A stretch of 13,039 nucleotides of DNA from JBECKR01 sp040235415 (GTDB taxonomy: Bacteria; Acidobacteriota; Polarisedimenticolia; Polarisedimenticolales; Polarisedimenticolaceae), in contig JBECKR010000196.1 of the NCBI GenBank assembly GCA_040235415.1, positions 1-13,039 on the forward strand, read 5' to 3'. The translations under genes were made by a program, and so were the position numbers. Position 1 is the stretch's first letter; the number at the start of each line of letters is the position of its first letter. Under the pieces are notes generated by a model. It had not been told where the DNA came from and made no database searches. It was given only the letters and a program-made list of their open reading frames with translations. Below are positions 7,347 to 13,039 of this stretch, one piece after another.

Positions 7347-7790
7347 ATGCTCTCGCTGCCGTCGTTCCTGACCTTCGCGCACCTGGTCGGTCTCGCGCTG
7401 GCGGTCGGCGCCGCGACCGCGAAGCTCGTCCTGCTGCTCCGCTGCAGGACCGACACGGGGTTCGCGCGGGTGTTCATCGAGGCGTCGAGGCCGGTGACCC
7501 GGATCATCATCTTGGGCCTCGTCCTGCTGACGCTCTCCGGTGTCGGCTGGCTCCTGCTCGGTCACGGGCTCACGACGCGGCTCGTCGTGAAGCTCGTCCT
7601 GGTCGCGGCGATCTGGGTGCTCGGCCCGGTGATCGACAACGTCGTCGAGCCCGGCTTCGTGGCCTCGGCGCCGGCGATGGGGGAGTCGCCGTCGCCCGCG
7701 TTCCGGCGCGCGTTGAGGCGCTACCTCGCGCTCGAGACCGTCGCGACCGGCCTGTTCTACGCCGTCCTCGGGGTCTGGGTGCTGTTCTGA
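7347..7790 (+). CDS. Small four-helix integral membrane protein, function unknown
   Basis: The protein has 147 residues; the ATG follows GGAGGAG (7334-7340) with 6 nt spacing. Four hydrophobic segments are visible at about 6-31, 51-71, 78-97 and 127-147, joined by short charged loops (RCRTDTG and RRALRRYLA). A histidine lies in helix 1 (FAHLVG). The shape recalls small DUF2269/CopD-like membrane families, but I see no diagnostic metal or haem motif and do not assign a function. The gene starts 15 bp after the kinase stop with its own strong ribosome site, so an operon with the kinase is likely. It could be a partner of the kinase in the membrane. Confidence 0.75.
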   Translation: MLSLPSFLTFAHLVGLALAVGAATAKLVLLLRCRTDTGFARVFIEASRPVTRIIILGLVLLTLSGVGWLLLGHGLTTRLVVKLVLVAAIWVLGPVIDNVVEPGFVASAPAMGESPSPAFRRALRRYLALETVATGLFYAVLGVWVLF

Positions 7791-7809
7791 TCCGATGCCC
7801 GCCCCCTCC

Positions 7810-7840
7810 TTGGCAAGGCGACGTCGCGGGGGTGTAGGCT
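7810..7840 (+). promoter_or_regulatory. Weak candidate promoter in the 7791-8002 gap
   Basis: TTGGCA (7810-7815) and TAGGCT (7835-7840) are 19 bp apart, a long spacing. They lie in the 212-bp gap before the small gene at 8003. No other structure stands out in this gap. A leader of about 155 nt would follow. Confidence 0.25.
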
Positions 7841-8002
7841 CGGCGTGGTCGGTTTCGCGAGCACCATCGAAGCGCGCGACCACCCTCCCGGACCGATCGC
7901 CACGGGCCCCCCTCAGACTCCGCCGACCGATCCCCGATGTCGCGCGTGCGCATCCGGACGGCGAACGGCCGTTTCGTTCCATCGAAAACCAAGGAGAATC
8001 CG

Positions 8003-8272
8003 ATGTCGAGCTTCATGCTCGTCAGGCACAAGGTCAAGGACTTCTCGGAGTCGAAGCGCGGCTACGACGCGCACCCGCCCGTGCGCAAGGAAGCGGGGCT
8101 CGCCGAAAAGCGACTTCTCCACGGCGCGCAGGATCCGAACGAGGTCATCGTGCTCTACGAGGCTCGCGACCTCGATCGCGCCAAGGCGTTCGCGGAGTCC
8201 AGGGACCTCAAGGACACGATGAAGAAGGCGGGGGTCTTGGACAAGCCTGATATCTACTTCCTTCGCGAGTGA
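8003..8272 (+). CDS. Small dimeric alpha/beta-barrel-type protein
   Basis: The protein has 89 residues beginning MSSFMLVRHKVKDF. The ATG is preceded by AAGGAG (7991-7996) at 6 nt. A longer in-frame start at 7937 exists but has no ribosome site and adds an unconvincing basic leader. The pattern is a strand with RHKVKDF, a helix with KRGYDAHPPVRKEAGL, paired strands with RLLHGAQDPNEVIVLYEA, a helix with DRAKAFAESRDLKDTMKKAG, and a final IYFLRE strand. This is the ferredoxin-like layout of antibiotic-monooxygenase/EthD-type dimeric barrels. Members are often stress-linked or of unknown substrate, and no catalytic residue can be named with safety. The gene stands alone or leads towards the macrodomain gene 84 bp downstream. 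Confidence 0.75.
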   Translation: MSSFMLVRHKVKDFSESKRGYDAHPPVRKEAGLAEKRLLHGAQDPNEVIVLYEARDLDRAKAFAESRDLKDTMKKAGVLDKPDIYFLRE

Positions 8273-8283
8273 CGCCGGTCCTC

Positions 8284-8318
8284 CGCGATCCGGGCTCGGC
8301 CGCCGGGCTCGGATCGCG
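8284..8318. repeat. Combined inverted and direct repeat between genes
   Basis: CGCGATCC (8284-8291) and GGATCGCG (8311-8318) form a perfect 8-bp stem with a 19-base loop. Overlapping this, CCGGGCTCGG occurs twice (8290-8299 and 8303-8312). The element lies 12 bp after the stop at 8272 and before the macrodomain gene. It could be a terminator without a T-tract, or a protein-binding site. Confidence 0.45.
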
Positions 8319-8356
8319 ATAGCATGGACGCGGTCGCGAGCGGGAGGGCGCTTCCC

Positions 8357-8899
8357 ATGGACCGGATCCGCGTCGTCCGAGCCGACATCACGAAGCTCGA
8401 GGTCGACGCCGTCGTGAACGCCGCGAACGAGCGCATGCTCGGAGGCGGCGGCGTCGACGGCGCGATCCATCGCGCCGCCGGACCCGAGCTCGTCGAAGCC
8501 TGCCGAGAGGTGCCCGAGGTCCGACCGGGGGTGCGGTGCCCGACCGGCGAGTCGCGCATCACGCCGGGGTTCCGCCTGCCCGCGGCGTGGATCATCCACG
8601 CCGTCGGCCCGGTCTGGCACGGCGGTGCGCGAGGCGAGCCGGAGCTGCTCGCGGCCTGCTACGACGGCGCCCTGCGTCTCGCCGCCGAGCACGGCGCGCG
8701 GACGATCGCGTTTCCGGCGATCAGCTGCGGCGTTTACGGCTACCCCGTCGATCGCGCCGCGGCGATCGCCGTCGGCACGATCTCGGCCGCTCTCGCCCGC
8801 GGGGTCGATCTCGACGAGGTGCTCCTGGTGGCGTTCGACCCGGCGGTGAAGCGGGCGCTCGAGCGGGCGGTCGGGGAGGCGGGGCCGGGCCGCTCGTGA
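8357..8899 (+). CDS. ymdB: Macrodomain O-acetyl-ADP-ribose deacetylase (YmdB-like)
   Basis: The protein has 180 residues from the ATG at 8357, which follows GGGAGG (8342-8347). The in-frame ATG at 8324 has no ribosome site and would add residues not seen in the family. From memory, the sequence aligns with E. coli YmdB over nearly its whole length: ADITKLEVDAVVNAAN (9-24), GGGGVDGAIHRAAGP (29-43), CPTGESRIT (61-69), IIHAVGPVW (79-87) and FPAISCGVYGYP (119-130). N24 and D34 match the catalytic N25 and D35 of YmdB. The expected reaction is hydrolysis of O-acetyl-ADP-ribose and removal of mono-ADP-ribose from acidic residues, in the cytoplasm. The domain is complete and stands alone. No NAD-consuming toxin or sirtuin is visible beside it, so its role here is likely housekeeping metabolite clearance rather than toxin immunity. 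Confidence 0.92.
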   Translation: MDRIRVVRADITKLEVDAVVNAANERMLGGGGVDGAIHRAAGPELVEACREVPEVRPGVRCPTGESRITPGFRLPAAWIIHAVGPVWHGGARGEPELLAACYDGALRLAAEHGARTIAFPAISCGVYGYPVDRAAAIAVGTISAALARGVDLDEVLLVAFDPAVKRALERAVGEAGPGRS

Positions 8900-8941
8900 C
8901 GTGCGCGCTGATGCCGCCGCGCCGGAGATCGGGGAGGTGCG

Positions 8942-9438
8942 ATGGACGATCGCGCGCGACGGGTCCTGATCGTGCCGCTCGCGTTCGTCGGCTTCGGCGT
9001 CGTCACGATCGGAGGCCTCGTCGACTGGCGGTGGCCGAGGCTCGTCGAGGTCGTCCGCCAGAGCCGCGCCACGATTTCGAAGCGCCCGGAGGTCCGGTCC
9101 GCCGTCCGGAGCCGGTTCGACCTCCCCGCGTCGGCAACCCCGGCCGGGACCCGTTGTGCTTCGCCTCGGCGAAGGGGATCGCGTACTACTTCCCGGCGCT
9201 CGCCCGGCTCGCCCTCGCGCCGCCCGTCGAGGGCCGCGGATGGTACGCCACGCAGCTGCTGTCCCAACTCGGCTACGACTCCGGGGACAATCGCGTCTAC
9301 CGCTTCTGCGATCCGGCGCAGCGGGCCGCGGTCGCGGCGCTGCTCGACCGTCTCGCCGAATCCCGCTCGTCGGAGGTCGGCGCGCACGGGGTCGAGGACG
9401 AGCTCGCGGCGTGCCGCGAGTTGTGGAGCCGTCGGTAG
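8942..9438 (+). pseudogene. Frameshifted gene: N-terminal membrane segment, then conserved CFAS-AYYFPAL domain
   Basis: A good start (ATG 8942 after GGGGAGG at 8931-8937) opens a frame encoding a hydrophobic segment (VLIVPLAFVGFGVVTIGG) and a helix (RLVEVVRQSRATISKRPEV). GC-ending codons continue in this frame to about 9125. From about 9130 the coding signal moves to the frame one base earlier, reading GNPGRDPLCFASAKGIAYYF and ending ACRELWSRR at TAG 9436-9438. This second part matches what I remember of an uncharacterised proteobacterial family (GNPGWDP-[IL]CF-S-EG--YY-PAL-RLAL). In that family about 27-30 residues separate 'RPE' from 'GNPG'; here there is room for about 13. The gene therefore seems to have lost a base and probably a short segment. 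Either it is a decaying gene or there is an assembly error. Function is unknown. Confidence 0.55.
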
Positions 9439-9449
9439 GAGCCTCGTGA

Positions 9450-9467
9450 GACGGCCCGAAAGCCGTC
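9450..9467. terminator. Small hairpin between convergent genes
   Basis: GACGGC-ccgaaa-GCCGTC forms a 6-bp GC-rich stem with a 6-base loop. It lies 12 bp after the TAG at 9438 and 33 bp before the end of the minus-strand gene. The position suits a bidirectional terminator. No T-run follows on either strand, so support is weak. Confidence 0.3.
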
Positions 9468-9500
9468 GGGTCGTCGTCGCGATCACGATCGGGGGCGGCA

Positions 9501-12500
9501 TCACTCGCACGCGTCTCCGACGCCGTCGCCGTCGGAGTCGGCCTGATCCGGGTTGTACCGTCCCGCGCAGTTGTCGCAGACGTCGCCGACGCGGTCCGGC
9601 CGCGGCCCTTCCCCGATCCCGCGCAGCAGCACGGCGTCGATCTCCTCCCAGTACGGCGCCGCGGTGTGGATCCGGAGGCCGACGACGTCGTACGACGTGG
9701 CGGGCCACTCGAGCACGAACACGCCGCCGCACGTGGTCGAGTCCTCGCCCTGCCAGACGATGTGGTAGGTCCCGCCCGGGTCGATCGCTTCGACGAGCGT
9801 CACGAAGGCGCCCTCGAAGCTCTCGTGGATCTCCGTCCCCGTGGCGCGCATCGCGGTCGCGTAGCGCACCTCGAGCCACTCCGGGGCGTCTCCGCCGTCG
9901 AGCGGCGCCCACGCCGTCGGGGCATCGACGCAGTCGCCGGTGTTCGGTTCTCCCGCGGCCTGGGAGGCCGAGTAACCGTCGTCGCCGTACTGGCTGCTGG
10001 CGGTCGCCGAAGACGCCGACTGCGTGATCTCGACGTCGCCGAGGTCGCCGTCGGCCTGGTCGGGGTTCGCGGTGGCGGGACAGTTGTCGGCGTCGGCGCA
10101 ACGCCCGTCGCCGTCCGCGTCGTCCAGCGGGTCCTGCGGGCACGGATCGCAGGCGTCGCCCGCGCCGTCGCCGTCGATGTCCTGCTGGCCCGGGTTGCGC
10201 GTCGTGGGGCAGTTGTCGACGTCGCCGCAGAGCGCGTCGAGGTCGACGTCGTTCTGCGGATCGTTCGGGCAGGCGTCGCAGACGTCGCCGCGGCCGTCGC
10301 CGTCGGCGTCGGCCTGGTCGGGGTTCGGGACGTAGCGGCAGTTGTCGGCGTCCGAACACACGCCGTCGCCGTCGAGGTCGTTGTCCGGGGCATCCGGGCA
10401 GGGGTCGCAGGCGTCGCCGACGCCGTCGTGATCGCGATCCTCTTGACCCGGGTTCGCCGCCGTGACGCAGTTGTCGCAGACGTCGCCGCGGCCGTCGCCG
10501 TCCGCGTCCACCTGGTCGGGATTCGGAATCGCCGGGCAGGTATCGCACGGGTCCCCGGCCCCGTCGTCGTCCGAGTCCGGAACGTCGCCGGGCACGGTCG
10601 GGCAGATGTCGCACGCGTCGCCGTGGCCGTCGGCGTCCGCGTCCGCCTGGTCCGAATTCGGGGTGCCGGGGCAGGTGTCGACGTCGCCGCAGACTCCGTC
10701 GCCGTCGGCGTCGTCGTCAGGGTCGCCGGGGCACGGGTCGCACGCGTCCCCCTTGCCGTCGTAGTCGGCGTCGGTCTGGCCCGGGTTCGACAGGCCGGGG
10801 CAGTTGTCGCAACGGTCGCCGGCGCCGTCGGCGTCGTCGTCGGCCTGGTCCGGGTTGTACGCGTAGGGGCAGTTGTCGCAGTCGTAGCCCAGCCCGTCGT
10901 GGTCGCCGTCCTCGTTGCGCTCGTTCGGGAAACCCGGGCAGTGGTCGCATGCGTCGCCCCAGGCGTCCCCGTCCTCGTTCGCCTGGTCCGGGTTCGAGAG
11001 GTTCCGGCAATTGTCGCAATCGTCGCCGACCCCGTCGGCGTCGTAGTCGGATTCCCGGGCCTGAGCCAGCGACGGGCAGAGGTCGCAGGCGTCGCCGCGG
11101 CCGTCGCCGTCCGTGTCGGCCTGGTCGGCATTCGGGACGTCGGGACAGTCGTCGCAGGCCCCGCCGCGGCCGTCGCCGTCGAGGTCGTCCTGCATCGGGT
11201 TCGGGATGCCGGGACAGTTGTCGGTGTTGCCGCAGGAGTCCTCCGACGGGATCAGTCCGAGCGACAGCGCCGTCGAGATCAGGCATCCGCGCACGAGCTG
11301 GCGCGACCGGCCGATCACGCCGCCTCCGTTCTCGGAGGACAGCCGCGAGACCGCCTCGCAGATCCCGTCGCGCGCCGGCTCGAGCCGCCCCGACTCGTAC
11401 GCCGCCCGGAAACGGCGGATGTCCTTCAGGAGCGACGCGTTGACGTCGGGCGACGTCGTCGCCGCGAGTTCGGCGTGGGTCTCGAGGTCGTCGAACGACT
11501 CGCACGGCGGGACGTAGACGGTCAGCACGCGCCCGTTGACGGTGCCGACCCGGCCGTCGAGCTCGCGACCGGCGAACTCCTCGGTCTGCACGAACGCGAG
11601 CGCGTGCCGGCCGAAATCGCCGTGGGAGTACTTGTAGGCGGTGGCTCCGAGCGAGTACGACTCGCCGGTCGAGATGCGGTGGTACTCCATCCACGGCGCC
11701 CAGAACGGGTAGCATGCGTCGACGTGCCCGAACTCGTCGTTGTGCCACGACACGACGTCGCCGGACATGGTGTAACCGCTGTAGTGCGCGCGACCGACCG
11801 CGCGCGTCTCGCGGGTCGCGACGTCGTGGACCTTCAAGACGAGATCCCAGCCGCTGCCTTCATCGCTGCCGACGAGGACGCGGCTTCCCTGGAGCGCGTC
11901 GACGTGTCCGTCGACCGGAATCTCGCGGGAATCTCCGGTCGCGAAGTCGATCAGACGCACGTGCGGGGCATCCCAATCGCTCAGCGCGACGCGATCGCCG
12001 TCGACCGCGAAGGACGCCCGGTCTCCGACCCGCACGACGCTCTCGTCCCCGGCGACGTACGTCGCATACGCCCCGTCGATCTCCCAGGGCTGCGGACCGC
12101 GGACGAGGAACACCGCGAGATCGTCCCCGACCCGCAGCGACGGGTAGTACGGGAGCCCCGTGTTGCGGATGCCGGGCGCGTGCGACGATCCGGGAAGCGG
12201 GGCCCACCGAACGACGCGATCGTCGCGATCCCCGTCTCCGGTCAGGTCCACGCCGACGCCGTCCTGGGAGTCGTCCTCCGCGGTCACGAAGAATACGGCG
12301 CTCGAACCGATCGCCGGGAAGCCTCCGACGGCACCGGTGTCGTAGACCTCGCCGGTTCGCGTGTCGACGAGGCGCACCACCCGGTCGTTCGAATCGCCGT
12401 CGCCGTTCACGTCTCGACCGAGGACGCTCTCGTAGGCCGCGACCGCGATCCAGGGATCGCGGACCACGGGGCGTCCGAGAAAGTCGATGCCGACGTGGAG

Positions 12501-13039
12501 CGGGGGCGACAGCGTGCGGGAGGAGAAGCGGTACCAGCGAATCGCGAAGTCGGCCGCGGCATTCGCACTCCCGGAGTCGCCGTCCACGAACGCGACGAGG
12601 TCGCCGGACGCGCTCCAGGCGAACACCTTGCCGAGCCTGCGGGTGTCGCCGGAACCGACCGAGTGCAGCTTCAGAAAGCTCTCGCCCTTGCCCCCGTTTC
12701 CGTCCTCGTCCTCGCCGAGGACGCTTTCCTGATACAAGAACAGGACGTCGTCGCCGCGGACGTACTCGCAGTCGTCCCAGTTGCATGCCGTCTCGCGGGT
12801 GTCGATCAGGACGCCCCGCGCGCGAGGGAGGCAGGTCGCCGGGTCGCTCGGATCGCCCGAGTCGTCCGCGGCCGCCGCTCCCGCGGAGCGCTCGCCGCGC
12901 ACCTCCGGGAGACCGAGCCTCAGCACGCCGTCGTCGTCGCGGTACGCCGCGACGACGTAGACGTGCGTCGCGTCGCCCGGTTCCGCGCCCGGGACCTCGT
13001 ACGCCGCGTCGTAAGTCGCGGAAGCGCCCGGCCCGACGC
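9501..13039 (-). CDS. Large secreted calcium-binding protein: propeller-like repeats, FIMAH-like helices, TSP3 array, inserted discoidin-like domain (N-terminus outside window)
   Basis: The frame ends at TGA 9503-9501 and stays open to the right edge, giving 1178 residues in the window. The GTG at 12926 is internal, because coding continues upstream (YEVPGAEPGDATHVYVVAAY). In order: residual extracellular domain (12930-13039); a propeller-like region (about 11500-12850) with three EF-hand-type loops (GEDEDGNGGKGES, GRDVNGDGDSND, GVDLTGDGDRDD); a helical pair (NASLLKDIRRFRAAYESG, about 11340-11460) recalling FIMAH domains; a run of about 18 thrombospondin type-3 units (10045-11230) of the DNCP-x-x-NPDQ-DxDGDG-GD-CD type; a discoidin-like domain (about 9600-10040) with GEPNTG and WLEVRYATAMRATGTEIHE; and one last TSP3 unit ending GDGVGDACE. 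The protein should be exported and rigidified by many calcium ions, acting as a surface or matrix adhesin. No C-terminal sorting motif is seen. Confidence 0.88.
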   Translation of the reverse strand, partial: VGPGASATYDAAYEVPGAEPGDATHVYVVAAYRDDDGVLRLGLPEVRGERSAGAAAADDSGDPSDPATCLPRARGVLIDTRETACNWDDCEYVRGDDVLFLYQESVLGEDEDGNGGKGESFLKLHSVGSGDTRRLGKVFAWSASGDLVAFVDGDSGSANAAADFAIRWYRFSSRTLSPPLHVGIDFLGRPVVRDPWIAVAAYESVLGRDVNGDGDSNDRVVRLVDTRTGEVYDTGAVGGFPAIGSSAVFFVTAEDDSQDGVGVDLTGDGDRDDRVVRWAPLPGSSHAPGIRNTGLPYYPSLRVGDDLAVFLVRGPQPWEIDGAYATYVAGDESVVRVGDRASFAVDGDRVALSDWDAPHVRLIDFATGDSREIPVDGHVDALQGSRVLVGSDEGSGWDLVLKVHDVATRETRAVGRAHYSGYTMSGDVVSWHNDEFGHVDACYPFWAPWMEYHRISTGESYSLGATAYKYSHGDFGRHALAFVQTEEFAGRELDGRVGTVNGRVLTVYVPPCESFDDLETHAELAATTSPDVNASLLKDIRRFRAAYESGRLEPARDGICEAVSRLSSENGGGVIGRSRQLVRGCLISTALSLGLIPSEDSCGNTDNCPGIPNPMQDDLDGDGRGGACDDCPDVPNADQADTDGDGRGDACDLCPSLAQARESDYDADGVGDDCDNCRNLSNPDQANEDGDAWGDACDHCPGFPNERNEDGDHDGLGYDCDNCPYAYNPDQADDDADGAGDRCDNCPGLSNPGQTDADYDGKGDACDPCPGDPDDDADGDGVCGDVDTCPGTPNSDQADADADGHGDACDICPTVPGDVPDSDDDGAGDPCDTCPAIPNPDQVDADGDGRGDVCDNCVTAANPGQEDRDHDGVGDACDPCPDAPDNDLDGDGVCSDADNCRYVPNPDQADADGDGRGDVCDACPNDPQNDVDLDALCGDVDNCPTTRNPGQQDIDGDGAGDACDPCPQDPLDDADGDGRCADADNCPATANPDQADGDLGDVEITQSASSATASSQYGDDGYSASQAAGEPNTGDCVDAPTAWAPLDGGDAPEWLEVRYATAMRATGTEIHESFEGAFVTLVEAIDPGGTYHIVWQGEDSTTCGGVFVLEWPATSYDVVGLRIHTAAPYWEEIDAVLLRGIGEGPRPDRVGDVCDNCAGRYNPDQADSDGDGVGDACE
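10045..11230 (-). repeat. Tandem thrombospondin type-3 repeat array
   Basis: Degenerate tandem units of about 18-25 codons repeat the pattern C-D-x-C-P-x(4)-NPDQ-x-D-x-D-G-D-G-x-G-D. On the plus strand they show as recurring gcagttgtcgcagacgtcgc and ccgtcgccgtcggcgtcggc-like stretches. Cysteine pairs and DxDxDG loops are kept even where units are shortened (for example the CPGDPDDDADGDGVCGDVDTC form). A further single unit lies at 9501-9596 beyond the inserted domain. The DNA-level repetition makes this stretch prone to slippage and misassembly. Confidence 0.85.

Noticed and set aside
6000..7982. Long minus-strand open frame opposite the kinase/TPR gene
   Set aside because: Low-complexity R/E/Q/V composition typical of a shadow frame in GC-rich DNA; the plus strand carries certain TPR and TolB-like sequence.
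8324..8356. Earlier ATG for the macrodomain protein
   Set aside because: No Shine-Dalgarno sequence; the family begins at about the residue encoded at 8357, which has GGGAGG upstream.
8357..8899. Macrodomain as immunity partner of an ADP-ribosylating toxin
   Set aside because: No toxin (DarT-like, ART or sirtuin) is visible nearby, and the sequence is YmdB-like rather than DarG-like.
8740..10614. Minus-strand open frame rich in arginine, overlapping the TSP3 gene in another frame
   Set aside because: It is the out-of-frame reading of the TSP3 repeats; the neighbouring frame has the conserved cysteines and DxDxDG loops.
10045..11230. CRISPR-like repetition
   Set aside because: The units are degenerate, have no constant spacer length, stay in frame and encode TSP3 repeats.

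Overview
The window is strongly GC-rich chromosomal DNA with GC-ending codons throughout. It encodes a bacterial Ser/Thr kinase fused to TolB-like and TPR domains, a secreted thrombospondin-type-3 repeat protein, and a long carboxypeptidase-regulatory-like repeat protein. This mix is typical of Myxococcota, Acidobacteriota and similar environmental lineages. I lean towards a myxobacterium-like or deltaproteobacterial genome, but the sequence alone does not settle it. I see no tRNA, rRNA, insertion sequence, integrase, phage gene or CRISPR array, and no gap longer than 300 bases lacks a gene.

Layout: (1) 1-2141, the 3' part of a large repeat protein cut by the left edge. (2) 2142-4904, a two-gene redox cassette: an aldehyde dehydrogenase superfamily enzyme (2259-3953, +) convergent with a classical short-chain dehydrogenase/reductase (3957-4766, -). 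Their stop codons are 3 bp apart inside one palindrome. Three copies of a 17-bp palindrome, consensus TTGCCGCA-N-TGCGGCAA, sit before these two genes: two before the dehydrogenase and one before the SDR. I read this as a small regulon serving an alcohol/aldehyde/acid conversion, with the regulator encoded elsewhere. (3) 4905-7790, a membrane-anchored Ser/Thr kinase with TolB-like and TPR regions, followed 15 bp later by a small four-helix membrane protein. (4) 8003-9438, three small genes: a dimeric alpha/beta-barrel-type protein, a YmdB-like macrodomain ADP-ribose hydrolase, and a gene that needs a frameshift to be read. (5) 9501 to the right edge, on the minus strand, most of a large secreted calcium-binding protein. 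It has propeller-like repeats with EF-hand-type loops, a helical FIMAH-like segment, a long TSP3 array, and a discoidin-like domain inserted inside a TSP3 unit.

The most original signal is the shared palindrome with its promoter geometry. The SDR promoter has its -35 inside the palindrome and a -10 placed so that the message should be leaderless. The dehydrogenase has two copies 75 bp apart, one overlapping a perfect TATAAT that lacks a -35. The window does not contain the regulator, and the substrate of the pair cannot be read from sequence.
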